Shown piece after piece: positions 8,443-17,590 of a stretch of DNA of 64,000 nt. Made by a program: the position numbers and the translations under genes. The notes beneath the pieces are model-generated. The model was not told where the DNA came from. It saw nothing but the letters and a program-made list of their open reading frames with translations, and did not search any database. The DNA is from Claveliimonas bilis. Its GTDB lineage: Bacteria; Bacillota; Clostridia; Lachnospirales; Lachnospiraceae. The stretch covers positions 2,542,001-2,606,000 of the forward strand of contig NZ_AP027742.1 in assembly GCF_030296775.1 (NCBI RefSeq), written 5' to 3'. Position 1 is the stretch's first letter; each line of letters begins with the position of its first letter.

Positions 8443-9371
8443 GATGGTAGTGAAAATACCCACATCTGCCGGATTTGATCCTGAATGTCCGCAAACACCC
8501 ACTCCTTTTCCGAATTTGCCTTGCTGAAAGGATCGTTTAGGGTTACTTTTCCATCTTTATATCCTGTCAGCACAAGAAAATGACCTACGTCTGTAAAATC
8601 GCCCGGCAGCATGCTGCAGACTACCGGATGACCTGCCTGCAGTTCTGCCGCCAGCGAGCTTTCATCCAGCATGGTTTCCTGACAGCGAAGGCCCCAGTCT
8701 GACGCCGCGCTCTCCAGCATCGCCCAGTATGTATTATTACTTTCATCGATATAGCCCCGCTCTTCGCTGTATTTTGCCATCCTGTAGGGCGTTGCCGTTA
8801 CATCGCCGGTCAATCCTACGATCACCATGGACATACAGGTGGGCCCGCATCCGCTGGAAGCGATAATACTCGTTCCGTAGGAAGCATATCCCCATCTTTC
8901 ATCCCATTGCAGGTAATGGGGAATCTGTCCCTCTTCCGTCGGGCCTTCTACCGTATCCGGAATTTCTTTATCTTTATTCTGGGCATAATCTTTTACAAAA
9001 TCAATCAGCTCATCATTTTTATCTACCAGGCTTATGATCTCATCCGGACAACCTTCCTCTTTTGCTTCTTCCTTTGCCGCCGCAATCTGTTCTGCTTTCT
9101 TTTCCTCCGGCGTCTTGGACGCTTCCTCTTCTTCCATGGCTTTCCTTTGTTCGTCTGCCGCCTTTTCGCGTTCCGCCTGCTCTCTGGCTTCCGCCTGCGC
9201 CTTTTCCCTCTCTGCTTTCACTTCGTTTAAGGCATACCCGCCTGCTGCCCCTCCTGCCAGAATCAAGGCTGCTCCTATACACATCGCCTTTATTTCTACA
9301 ATTCTGCTGTTCTTCTCTCTTTCCTTTTTGCTGTCCTGATTCTCTCGGATATTCTTCTGTATATCTGTCAC
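8439..9371 (-). CDS. Membrane-anchored C39-like cysteine peptidase
   Basis: A 310-residue protein with a short cytoplasmic N-terminus, one membrane helix (about 29-49), a highly charged Glu/Lys/Ala coiled coil (about 50-115) and a Peptidase_C39_2 domain (about 145-305). The expected catalytic parts are visible: the cysteine in SSGCGPTCMSMV, histidine in VGHFLVLTGY and aspartate in LNDPFSK. The catalytic domain is predicted to be outside the cell; C39-like enzymes cleave peptides, but no leader-peptide substrate or ABC exporter is adjacent. The GTG start lies two bases after the lspA stop with no good ribosome binding site, so translation is probably coupled to lspA; a later start is possible. 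Confidence 0.8.
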   Translation of the reverse strand: MTDIQKNIRENQDSKKEREKNSRIVEIKAMCIGAALILAGGAAGGYALNEVKAEREKAQAEAREQAEREKAADEQRKAMEEEEASKTPEEKKAEQIAAAKEEAKEEGCPDEIISLVDKNDELIDFVKDYAQNKDKEIPDTVEGPTEEGQIPHYLQWDERWGYASYGTSIIASSGCGPTCMSMVIVGLTGDVTATPYRMAKYSEERGYIDESNNTYWAMLESAASDWGLRCQETMLDESSLAAELQAGHPVVCSMLPGDFTDVGHFLVLTGYKDGKVTLNDPFSKANSEKEWVFADIQDQIRQMWVFSLPS

Positions 9372-9373
9372 CT

Positions 9374-9847
9374 CTATCGTTTTTTTCTTTTATACAGGAG
9401 TCTTCCGGCCAGCACAGACAATGCCCCGGCAAAAATACACAGATCTCCTATATTGAATGTTACAGCCTGCGCCTTCTTCCATTTTGTCTTTACTGCAAGA
9501 TAGTCCACAACTCTCCCGCGGACAGCGCGGTCAAAAAAATTGCTCCATGCGCCTCCTGATGCAAGCATGATCCCCGTTTTTTCAAGAACTCTTTTCTTCT
9601 GTGTCATAAGAAACTGTCCATAAAGAAAAACAGCGGCGCCCACTGCACAGGAAACGCCTGTTACAATTTTCGGCCGTTTTTCCAAAATATTGAAAGCAAA
9701 CCCTTCATTGTAAACCTTCCGAAGGATCACGCGGCCTCCCATGATCTCTTTTTCGTCTGACTCGCCCAGATTCCGCTCTACAGACTGTTTGATCAAAATA
9801 TCCGCCGTTGCTGTCAAAATCGGAATAGACTGCAGAAATACCGTCAT
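9374..9847 (-). CDS. lspA: Signal peptidase II-like membrane aspartic protease
   Basis: A 157-residue LspA-family protein, which removes signal peptides from prolipoproteins in the membrane. The catalytic aspartates are in NFFDRAVRGRVVDYL and FNIGD, matching the family motifs. About four helices are visible. The ATG at 9847 gives the usual family length; a frame extending to 9943 would overlap the neighbouring gene and adds a basic stretch not expected in LspA. The sequence is rather divergent and very basic at the C-terminus, so it may be a second LspA. The lipoproteins at 52-58 kb are possible clients of this activity. Confidence 0.8.
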   Translation of the reverse strand: MTVFLQSIPILTATADILIKQSVERNLGESDEKEIMGGRVILRKVYNEGFAFNILEKRPKIVTGVSCAVGAAVFLYGQFLMTQKKRVLEKTGIMLASGGAWSNFFDRAVRGRVVDYLAVKTKWKKAQAVTFNIGDLCIFAGALSVLAGRLLYKRKKR

Positions 9848-9866
9848 ATGTTTCTTTCTGTTAATT

Positions 9867-10157
9867 TCAGATTTCTTCTTTAATGCGTACAATCTGTTCT
9901 TCGTATTTTTCAATTTCCTCTTCCCGTTTCTCAATAGCTTCACACAATGCGATCATATCCATATCCTGGATCTCATTCTTTGTAAATTTCTCGTATATCG
10001 ATCTGCCGATATCTTCAAAATCCCTTCTGTTTCCTCTCTTCAAAGAACGGATTTCCCCTTTCAGTCTCTGTATCTCCAGGGAATCTCCGGCACGTCTGCT
10101 TAAATCACTTGCCACATCAGATACTCTTTTTCCAAATTCATCAAAAAAATCTGCCAT
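9867..10157 (-). CDS. Small coiled-coil protein
   Basis: A 96-residue charged protein with an N-terminal amphipathic segment (MADFFDEFGKRVSDVAS) and two coiled-coil helices. It resembles the front part of zinc-ribbon proteins common in Lachnospiraceae but lacks the ribbon cysteines; only one cysteine is present. The start is supported by GGAGAG ten bases upstream. It is 19 bp downstream of the protease gene and 19 bp upstream of lspA, so it probably shares their transcript. No function can be assigned. Confidence 0.65.
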   Translation of the reverse strand: MADFFDEFGKRVSDVASDLSRRAGDSLEIQRLKGEIRSLKRGNRRDFEDIGRSIYEKFTKNEIQDMDMIALCEAIEKREEEIEKYEEQIVRIKEEI

Positions 10158-10176
10158 TTATCATCTCTCCTTTGTC

Positions 10177-11883
10177 TCATATCTGTCTTAACCGATCCAG
10201 AGTATGGTACAGATCCAGGGTTCCGTATCCCCATTCCCTGTTCGGATATGGTTCTCCCGGTCTCTGCCTGGCTCCCAGGATAAACAGGTTTTTAAGCTGC
10301 AGCGTATCTACTCCGCTGCTTCCCACATGATAGCGGAGCCACTCTGTCATCAGCGCGGCGGCTCCCGCGGTAATGGCTGCGGCAGCGCTGGAGCCTGATC
10401 TTTCCTGGAATCTTCCTCCCGGAACGGCACCTATAATGCCGACACCCGGCGCTGCAAGATCCGGTTTTATCTCTCCAGTTCTAGTATATCCTCTACCGGA
10501 ATTAATATCAATACTATTCTCTGTTCCATTATAAAAGCCACAGGAAATGGCAGAACTTACGGCTGATGGCGCCGTCAGCGTTGTATTGGGATCAGACCTG
10601 AGAAAAAACACCTCACCGTTCAGAAAATTTTCTACAGGGAGCCAGAGATGAAACTCACCTCCTGCCAGCTGTACCGGCTCTACGATTACTTTCCATATTC
10701 CCGGTGAGGGATGCCCGAACCTGAAAAAAATCAACTGGGAATTATTCCTCTCTACCAAAAGACGGTAATCTACCGAGACTTCTGTTTGGTCAAACACAAA
10801 CTGAAACACTGCGTTTCCTCCAGGCTGCACTCCGATTCCCTGCTTCACTTCCCCGGAGGGAGACACAAGAGAAATTGTCAGGATATTGGGAATGTCAGAC
10901 CAGAGCTCTGTCACAAAACCTCCCACTCCTTCCCCGACCCGTATCTCTACCTCGCTTCTGTCATCCCTGTCCGCAAGCCTGTCAGAAAAATGCCTCCGTC
11001 CCGCCGCTTCATTTCCTGTCCCTGTCACGATCCCGCGGTTGATGATGTTGGAATAATATTCCAAAAGAACAGCAAGGGGCAGTGTCCCGTTATGTCCGCC
11101 CATACTGGTTCCAAGAGCAATACACAGGATCAACGGCATATTTTTCCGCTCTGCCAGATCCGCAAGGTACTGTACTCCCAGCATAATATCATTTTCCTGG
11201 TAACATACAGCTTCCGGAGCAATATAATAAAATTCTTTCAGATACTGCTTGGCTTCCTTCAGCTTTACCACAGCCAGCGTGGCTTCCGGAGCTGCTCCCA
11301 GAAATTTACCGGATTCATCTGCTCCTCCTGCAGCCACGCTGGCAATAAATGTTCCGTGTCCGTTTCTATCCATGCTTGGAACGATCTGAAAAGGATCCTC
11401 TGATGCCAGAGCCCGGTTGATTTCTTCCTCTGTATATTCTGTACCGTAGAGAAATCCTTCCGGAGTCATTCCATCCTGTATGGTCTGATCCCAGATGGCT
11501 GCAATCCTTGTGCCTCCATCCAGAGCACGGAACACCGGATGGGTATAATCGATCCCGGTATCTACGAAACCGATCATCACGTTTTCTCCCATCAGCTCTA
11601 AAGTAGGATAATTCTGTACCTGTGTGATCCCGGCCTGATTCATGGCTTCCATATCAAGGAGAGCATAGCATTTGGGGACAGAACTGTATGGAAACCGTTC
11701 AAATCCTATAGGATCCGCAAGAGGCTGATCAATATAGATCACATCATACCCCGCCTGTGTCCTCTGGCGGCAAAGCTTTTCCTCCGGAACCTGAAAATCA
11801 ATTCTTCCCCCTCTGGATGATACGATAAAATCCCGATACTCCTCTGACAAGATTCTCTGACGGCAAAGTTTAAAATCAGGCAT
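10177..11883 (-). CDS. Subtilisin-family (S8) serine protease, Csp-like
   Basis: A 568-residue S8 protease without a signal peptide, resembling the Csp germination proteases of clostridia in having a short prodomain and a large jelly-roll insert (about 300-430). The catalytic triad appears intact: D108 in FVDTGIDYTHP, H176 in RNGHGTFIAS and S498 in SGSSAAAA, with oxyanion N290 in GTGNEAA. Csp proteases activate spore cortex hydrolases, but no sleC or spore gene is seen here, so the role is open; a general cytoplasmic or spore-associated subtilase is an alternative. Its ribosome binding site lies inside a predicted hairpin (see 11888-11925). Confidence 0.87.
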   Translation of the reverse strand: MPDFKLCRQRILSEEYRDFIVSSRGGRIDFQVPEEKLCRQRTQAGYDVIYIDQPLADPIGFERFPYSSVPKCYALLDMEAMNQAGITQVQNYPTLELMGENVMIGFVDTGIDYTHPVFRALDGGTRIAAIWDQTIQDGMTPEGFLYGTEYTEEEINRALASEDPFQIVPSMDRNGHGTFIASVAAGGADESGKFLGAAPEATLAVVKLKEAKQYLKEFYYIAPEAVCYQENDIMLGVQYLADLAERKNMPLILCIALGTSMGGHNGTLPLAVLLEYYSNIINRGIVTGTGNEAAGRRHFSDRLADRDDRSEVEIRVGEGVGGFVTELWSDIPNILTISLVSPSGEVKQGIGVQPGGNAVFQFVFDQTEVSVDYRLLVERNNSQLIFFRFGHPSPGIWKVIVEPVQLAGGEFHLWLPVENFLNGEVFFLRSDPNTTLTAPSAVSSAISCGFYNGTENSIDINSGRGYTRTGEIKPDLAAPGVGIIGAVPGGRFQERSGSSAAAAITAGAAALMTEWLRYHVGSSGVDTLQLKNLFILGARQRPGEPYPNREWGYGTLDLYHTLDRLRQI

Positions 11884-11887
11884 AAAA

Positions 11888-11925
11888 ATACCTCATATGC
11901 TTTTTCAATTAAGTATATGAGGTAT
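11888..11925 (-). promoter_or_regulatory. Hairpin masking the ribosome binding site of the Csp-like protease
   Basis: An 11-bp perfect inverted repeat, ATACCTCATAT (11888-11898) and ATATGAGGTAT (11915-11925), has a 16-base loop. In the minus-strand message the downstream arm contains the GAGGT sequence (11890-11894) that pairs with ribosomes six bases before the ATG at 11883. Closing the hairpin would hide this site. Confidence 0.5.
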
Positions 11926-11966
11926 CAAAAACTCTATTCCTGCAGTCAAAGATTTCCGCCTGTATT

Positions 11967-13214
11967 TCACTGTTTTTTCTCGCCCATATTTTCGTAGAAA
12001 CTGGAAATCTCCTGCTCTTTCGGCACTGGCAGATCCGGTCCCTTCCGGAAAATAATCTTTAAGAGCACCGGGGTTACGATAGTCGTCAGGACGACCATAA
12101 TAATGACAGGCCCGAGGAATACGGACCCCAGAAGTCCTAAAGCCATACCTTTGTTTGCCACGATGAGAGCCACCTCACCTCTGGAGATCATACCCACGCC
12201 GATCCTTCTGCACTGATAATTCTTATAATGGCAGATCTTTGCGCCAAATCCGCAGCCGATGATCTTCGTCACAACAGCAACGATCACGAGCAGAACGGAA
12301 AAAATCACAATGGTGGAATCCATTTTCGGAAGGACAACTTTCAGCCCGATACTGGCAAAAAACACCGGTGACAGAAGCAGATAGGAAATGGTGTTAAATC
12401 TTTCCTGCAGATACTCTGCTTTCTCGGTATTGGCGATGATCAGACCTGCAAAAAAGGCTCCGGTAATATCCGCCACACCGAAAAATTCTTCTGCACAGTA
12501 AGACATGACAAGGCAGAATACAAAAGCAAGGATCACATGTCTTCTCAATCCTTTTTCTGCATGATCTACCCAGGAATGGTACCATCTGTACACCACAACT
12601 CCAACCACTGCGGCAAAAACAAAAAATCCCAGAATCTTCAGCAGGACTACCGCTATACTGACAGAAGAATCTGCCATGCTGGTTACAATGGTAAGCCCGA
12701 TGATACCTAAAATATCATCTATGATAGCCGCGCCAAGGATCGCATTTCCGGAGCGGGTCTTTAATTTCCCCAGCTCTTTTAAAGTCTCTACCGAGATACT
12801 CACCGATGTGGCTGTCAGTATGATACCGATAAATATATTCTGCAGCATAAGGCTGGCTGCTGCATCTGACTCGATCACGCCAGGCCTGTTAAAAAGATAG
12901 GACAGGGCAAAACCGCCTGCAAGAGGGACAAGCACCCCGCACATGGCAATGACAAAAGACGCCTTGCCGCTGGCTTTCAGTTCATTAATATCTGTTTCCA
13001 TTCCCGCACAGAACATCAGCACGATCACTCCCAGCTCTGCCACGGAAGTAATAAAGGCCGTCTCTTCAAGAATCCCGAATACAGCCGGGCCAAGGATAAG
13101 CCCCGCAAGAAGCGCCCCTACTACCTGAGGCATCTGCACTCTTCTCGTTGCAAGCCCTAAAAGTTTGGTACAAAGTAAAATAATCGCCAAATCCAGCAAA
13201 TAACTATAATCCAT
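11967..13214 (-). CDS. Monovalent cation:proton antiporter, CPA2 family
   Basis: A 415-residue membrane protein with about 12-13 helices and no C-terminal RCK/TrkA domain. The core of the Na+/H+ exchanger family is recognisable: GLILGPAVFGIL, ELGVIVLMFCAGMETD and the paired aspartates in IIDDILGIIGLT, which mark electrogenic NapA/GerN-like antiporters. It exchanges Na+ or K+ for protons across the cytoplasmic membrane. It is the last gene of the rluF-ligA-clpX run, 28 bp after clpX. Some family members act in spore germination, which is of interest beside the Csp-like protease, but this is inference. Confidence 0.87.
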   Translation of the reverse strand: MDYSYLLDLAIILLCTKLLGLATRRVQMPQVVGALLAGLILGPAVFGILEETAFITSVAELGVIVLMFCAGMETDINELKASGKASFVIAMCGVLVPLAGGFALSYLFNRPGVIESDAAASLMLQNIFIGIILTATSVSISVETLKELGKLKTRSGNAILGAAIIDDILGIIGLTIVTSMADSSVSIAVVLLKILGFFVFAAVVGVVVYRWYHSWVDHAEKGLRRHVILAFVFCLVMSYCAEEFFGVADITGAFFAGLIIANTEKAEYLQERFNTISYLLLSPVFFASIGLKVVLPKMDSTIVIFSVLLVIVAVVTKIIGCGFGAKICHYKNYQCRRIGVGMISRGEVALIVANKGMALGLLGSVFLGPVIIMVVLTTIVTPVLLKIIFRKGPDLPVPKEQEISSFYENMGEKKQ

Positions 13215-13242
13215 TTCCTGTCCCCTCGTAATCTCTAATATT

Positions 13243-14670
13243 TTATCCTTCCAGAAGTGCTGGTTCCTGACCTCTCAAAGTAATGATCGGTCCTCCGGTC
13301 CCCTGTATGTAACTTTCTGTAATCGTCACCTGTCCGATAGAATCATCTTTTGGTATCTCATACATGATATCCAGCATAAATTCCTCAATGATTGCCCGAA
13401 GCGCTCTGGCCCCTGTATCCTTCTCCATCGCTTTTCTTGCAATAGCCCTCAATGCGGAATCATCAAATTCCAGCTTCACCTCATCCAGAGCAAGCAATTT
13501 CTGATACTGCTTCAAAATCGCATTTTTCGGCTCTTTCAGTATCTTTACATACATATCTTCATCCAGTCCCTGCAAAGTAAAGACGATAGGAAGACGCCCG
13601 AGAAATTCCGGGATCATACCAAAATTTCTTAAGTCTTCTGTTGTCACTTTTCCAAGGATATTTTTATCATGATCATATTTATCCTTCAGATCTGCATTAA
13701 ATCCAATGGCAGCCTGTTTTGTAAGACGTTCCTTTATAATATTTTCCAGATCCGGGAAAGCTCCTCCGCATATAAAGAGAATATTCCGGGTATTAACCGT
13801 GGTCAGCGGAACCATGGCATTTTTGCTGTTGGCTCCAACCGGAACTTCCACCTCGCTCCCTTCCAGAAGCTTCAGCATTCCCTGCTGTACGGATTCTCCG
13901 CTTACATCCCTCTGATTGGTGTTTTTCTTTTTCGCGATCTTATCGATTTCATCGATAAAAATGATTCCCTGTTCTGCTTTCTCCACATCATTGTCCGCCG
14001 CTGCCAGAAGCTTTGACACGACACTTTCTATGTCGTCGCCGATATAACCGGCCTCTGTAAGAGATGTGGCATCCGTAATGGCAAGAGGTACATCCAGAAG
14101 CCGCGCCAGCGTCTTTACAAGATAGGTTTTTCCGGATCCTGTCGGTCCGATCATCAGCATATTGGACTTCTCAATCTCAATATCATCCATAGTATCTGTA
14201 GCTACCCGCTTATAGTGGTTGTATACAGCCACGGACATAACCTTTTTGGCATATTCCTGCCCTACCACATACTCATCAAGTTTTGCTTTGATCTTATGAG
14301 GCGCTGGAATGTTGTTAATATCAAGAAGGGGCTTCTTCTCCTCGCCCTCTTTTCTCTTCTTGATCTTCTGCTGTTTTGGCACTGCATTTTCCAGATCAGA
14401 CATGTTGAAGATCTGAACGCCCGGTATATTCATCAGCTTGCTGTAATCAATCTGCCCGTTTGTCATGGCGTCAAAACTCTTCTGCATACAGTCGGAGCAG
14501 ACAGAAATATTGTTGGGAAGATCGATCATTTTTCCTGCTGTGCTCTCCGGGCGGTGACAAATGAAACAGATCTTCTCATATTCGTCTTCTTTCTTGGTTT
14601 TTTCTACTTCTACTTCTGAGTCATTTACTTTTTCAATCTCATTTTCATTGTTCTGATCTCTTTCTGACAT
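13243..14670 (-). CDS. clpX: ATP-dependent unfoldase ClpX (divergent copy)
   Basis: A 475-residue AAA+ ATPase that unfolds proteins for the ClpP peptidase. It has a zinc-binding domain (C35, C38, C58, C61), Walker A GPTGSGKT, Walker B IIFIDEIDKIA, the pore loop with GYIG in place of GYVG, a ClpP-binding IGF loop (AAIGFNAD) and the C-terminal small domain. It is longer than typical ClpX (about 420-430) because of an acidic N-terminal 30 residues and a Lys/Glu-rich insert after residue 95. No clpP, tig or lon is adjacent, unlike the usual clpX locus, so this may be a second copy. RBS AAAGGAG. Confidence 0.88.
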   Translation of the reverse strand: MSERDQNNENEIEKVNDSEVEVEKTKKEDEYEKICFICHRPESTAGKMIDLPNNISVCSDCMQKSFDAMTNGQIDYSKLMNIPGVQIFNMSDLENAVPKQQKIKKRKEGEEKKPLLDINNIPAPHKIKAKLDEYVVGQEYAKKVMSVAVYNHYKRVATDTMDDIEIEKSNMLMIGPTGSGKTYLVKTLARLLDVPLAITDATSLTEAGYIGDDIESVVSKLLAAADNDVEKAEQGIIFIDEIDKIAKKKNTNQRDVSGESVQQGMLKLLEGSEVEVPVGANSKNAMVPLTTVNTRNILFICGGAFPDLENIIKERLTKQAAIGFNADLKDKYDHDKNILGKVTTEDLRNFGMIPEFLGRLPIVFTLQGLDEDMYVKILKEPKNAILKQYQKLLALDEVKLEFDDSALRAIARKAMEKDTGARALRAIIEEFMLDIMYEIPKDDSIGQVTITESYIQGTGGPIITLRGQEPALLEG

Positions 14671-14682
14671 GATGACTCCTTT

Positions 14683-16662
14683 CTATTTCTTTCTCTCTTC
14701 TATCATCTGAAGGAAGGCTTCCTCCGACAAAATCGGAATCCCAAGCTCCCTTGCCTTTTTGTTTTTGGACGATGTGGATGCTGTATCATTGTTGATCAGA
14801 TATGTCGTTTTAGATGTGACAGATCCGGTCACCTTGCCTCCCATGCTTTCGATCAGTTCCTTTACTTCTCCCCGGTTGGCAAAATGTTCTACGCTTCCGG
14901 TGATCACGAAGGTAATTCCCTTAAGGATCTCTCCGTTCTCCTTCTCCTCTTCCTCCGGAAGGATCACCTCTTTTAAAAGCTTTTTATACTGTTCTCTATG
15001 CTGCTCATTCTGAAAATAATCCACAAAAGCCCCGGCGATCACTTCCCCAACTCCTGCGATTGAACTTAACTGCTCTTTGTCAAGTTCCAGGATCCGTTCG
15101 GGATCATTTCCCACTTCCTGGCATATCATTTTTGCATTTGCCAGACCAATATTGGAAATCCCAAGGCTGTAGATCAGTCTCGGCAAAGTAGTAACTCTTG
15201 CCTTCCTGGCACTCTCGATCAGATTGCGGTAAGATTTCTCTCCAAAACCTTCCATATTCCGGATCTCATCCTGATAGCGGTCCAGATGAAAAATATCTGT
15301 ATATTCGCGGATAAATCCTCTGGCTATAAATTTTTCCAGCGTCGCCTCCGAAAGGCCTTCTATATTCATGGCGTCCCTGCTGACAAACAGGGCGTAGGAT
15401 TTGATCTGCTTCGCCTGACATTCGGGGTTGGTACAGTAAAGCGCCTTTGCATTGCTGATTTGCCGTATCTCCGTCTTTCCCTGGCATACCGGACAGACCT
15501 TGGGAATATCTTTCACCCCGCTTCCGGTCAGATTCCGGGCAATCTGGGGAATGATCATATTTGCTTTATATACTTCAATGGTATCTCCTATCCCCAGCTT
15601 CAGTTCTTCCATAATGCTGATATTGTGAACGCTTGCTCTGCTGACCGTGGTACCCTCCAGCTCCACAGGATCAAAAATGGCAACCGGGTTAATAAGACCT
15701 GTTCTGGAAGGACTCCATTCGATTTCTTCCAGCACAGTCTCCTTTGTCTCGTCCGCCCATTTAAATGCGAAAGAATCCCGTGGAAATTTAGAAGTTCTCC
15801 CTAAAGACTGACCATATCCTATATCATCATATATTAGCACAAGTCCATCTGATGGAAAATCATTTTGACTGATTTTTTCTGAAAATTTAATAACTTCTTC
15901 TTCTACTTTTTCCCTGGTTACAACATGGTGTTCTACTACGTCAAATCCCTGCTGTTTCAGCCAGTCCAGCTGGTATGATCTCGAATTATGGAAATCTACT
16001 CCGTCCGCCTTTACAAGCGCAAAAGCAAAAAAGTTTACGTTCCTTTTTGCTGTGATTTCATTGTTGAGCTGACGCACTGAACCACTGCAGAGATTACGGG
16101 GATTTTTATATTTTGCATCCGCATCGGGAATTTCTTCATTGATCCTCTCAAAATCCCGGTATCCGATGACTGCCTCTCCCCGAAGGATCAGCTCCCCCTG
16201 GTAGGCTATCCTTAAAGGAATATTTTTAAAAACTCTGGCATTGTTGGTGATTACTTCCCCCACTTCTCCAGTTCCGCGGGTAACTGCCTTTACAAGTTCC
16301 CCGTTCCGGTAAGTGAGCACAACAGTAAGGCCGTCCATTTTCCAGGACATCACCACTTTCTGATCCCCGGCAAACTCTTTCAGTTCCTCAATATCTTTTG
16401 TCTTATCGAGGGAAAGCATCGGGCTTTCGTGCCTCTCCTTGGGAAGTTCACTTAACACCTCATATCCCACATTGACAGTGGGACTGTTTGACAATACCAT
16501 ACCAAGCTCTTTTTCCAGCGCTTCAAGCTCGTCATACAGGGCATCATATTCGTAATTGCTCATGATCTCCTCTGCATCCTGATAATACGCCTTTCCGGCC
16601 CGGTTAAGAAGATCTGTCAGTTCCTTCAGTCTCTTTTTCTTCTCTGTCTGATGATCTGCCAT
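14683..16662 (-). CDS. ligA: NAD+-dependent DNA ligase (divergent)
   Basis: A 659-residue DNA ligase that seals nicks using NAD+. The domains are in normal order: Ia domain (1-70), adenylation domain with K108 in WKMDG, OB fold, a Cys4 zinc finger (CPVC, then YC and EC), helix-hairpin-helix repeats and a C-terminal BRCT domain (about 580-659). Some positions differ from the common consensus: RGTGEVGEVIT where RGDGxxGEDVT is usual, and NPRNLCSGSVRQL where NPRNAAAGSLRQL is usual. It may therefore be a second ligase lineage. It lies 12 bp upstream of clpX and 15 bp after rluF. Confidence 0.92.
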   Translation of the reverse strand: MADHQTEKKKRLKELTDLLNRAGKAYYQDAEEIMSNYEYDALYDELEALEKELGMVLSNSPTVNVGYEVLSELPKERHESPMLSLDKTKDIEELKEFAGDQKVVMSWKMDGLTVVLTYRNGELVKAVTRGTGEVGEVITNNARVFKNIPLRIAYQGELILRGEAVIGYRDFERINEEIPDADAKYKNPRNLCSGSVRQLNNEITAKRNVNFFAFALVKADGVDFHNSRSYQLDWLKQQGFDVVEHHVVTREKVEEEVIKFSEKISQNDFPSDGLVLIYDDIGYGQSLGRTSKFPRDSFAFKWADETKETVLEEIEWSPSRTGLINPVAIFDPVELEGTTVSRASVHNISIMEELKLGIGDTIEVYKANMIIPQIARNLTGSGVKDIPKVCPVCQGKTEIRQISNAKALYCTNPECQAKQIKSYALFVSRDAMNIEGLSEATLEKFIARGFIREYTDIFHLDRYQDEIRNMEGFGEKSYRNLIESARKARVTTLPRLIYSLGISNIGLANAKMICQEVGNDPERILELDKEQLSSIAGVGEVIAGAFVDYFQNEQHREQYKKLLKEVILPEEEEKENGEILKGITFVITGSVEHFANRGEVKELIESMGGKVTGSVTSKTTYLINNDTASTSSKNKKARELGIPILSEEAFLQMIEERKK

Positions 16663-16677
16663 TTTCCTGCTATTCTC

Positions 16678-17430
16678 CTATTCCTTTTTTTCTCCGGACT
16701 TTGTACTGTGTTCCTCAATCTGACGGTGCAGTCCGGCCAGCTCCTGATCCGTCAAAGGCCTGCTCTGTCCCGGCTTCATATTGCCGAGTTCTATATTCAT
16801 AATACGGATCCTTTTCAGCATTCTCACCTGATATCCAAGGGCATCGCACATTCTTCGTATCTGACGGTTCAGCCCCTGTGTAAGGATGATCCGAAAAGTA
16901 TAAGGTCCTTCCTGATATACACGGCAGGGCCTGGTTACAGCGTCAAGATTTTTTTCTTTATCTGTAATATGGACTCCTTCGGACATTTCCCTGATAAATC
17001 CTTCTGTAATCCGGCGATCTACCGTTACCTTGTACTCTTTTTCATGGAAATTGGCCGCCCGCATAATACTGTTGATCATATCTCCGTCATTTGTCATGAG
17101 AAGAAGACCTTCGGAATCTTTATCCAGCCTGCCGGCATAGGTGATCCGTACCGGATAGTTTAAAAAACGGACAATATTATTCCGTGTCCTTGGATCTTCT
17201 GTACAGACAATGCCTACCGGCTTATAAACTGCCAGGACAACCTTTTCTTCCTTACCGCTGATTACTTTTTTTCCAACCTGTACTTTCTGACCTTTTCGTA
17301 TCTTCATTCCAAGAACTGCCCTCTGGCCGTCCACATAGACCTTTCCGGATTCGATCAGGCGGTCTGCCTCACGGCGGGAACAGATTCCTGCTTCTGTAAT
17401 ATATTTATTTAAACGGATTTCTTCTTTCAC
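16678..17430 (-). CDS. rluF: 23S rRNA pseudouridine synthase, RluF-like
   Basis: A 250-residue enzyme of the RsuA/RluB/E/F family that converts a uridine in 23S rRNA to pseudouridine. An S4 RNA-binding domain (LNKYITEAGICSRREADRLI) is followed by the catalytic domain with the active aspartate in GRLDKDSEGLLLMTNDGD and the family tail GLNRQIRRMCDALGY. The pattern is closest to RluF, which acts at position 2604 in E. coli. The GTG at 17430 is chosen because AGGAGC lies seven bases upstream; the longer frame to 17493 would start in a region with a promoter-like TATACT. First gene of the ligA-clpX operon. Confidence 0.88.
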   Translation of the reverse strand: MKEEIRLNKYITEAGICSRREADRLIESGKVYVDGQRAVLGMKIRKGQKVQVGKKVISGKEEKVVLAVYKPVGIVCTEDPRTRNNIVRFLNYPVRITYAGRLDKDSEGLLLMTNDGDMINSIMRAANFHEKEYKVTVDRRITEGFIREMSEGVHITDKEKNLDAVTRPCRVYQEGPYTFRIILTQGLNRQIRRMCDALGYQVRMLKRIRIMNIELGNMKPGQSRPLTDQELAGLHRQIEEHSTKSGEKKE

Positions 17431-17590
17431 ATCAATTGCTCCTAGTATAACATCTGTGTTCTGGTTTCGACAACTTTTCGTTTGTAAAAACATCCTGTCT
17501 GTATTAAAATGAATTTAGCGTCGGTGTATGCTTGTTAATATACCTGTTGTGCACCGACGCTATACATCCTTAAAAGAAAGGACTTTTTGT

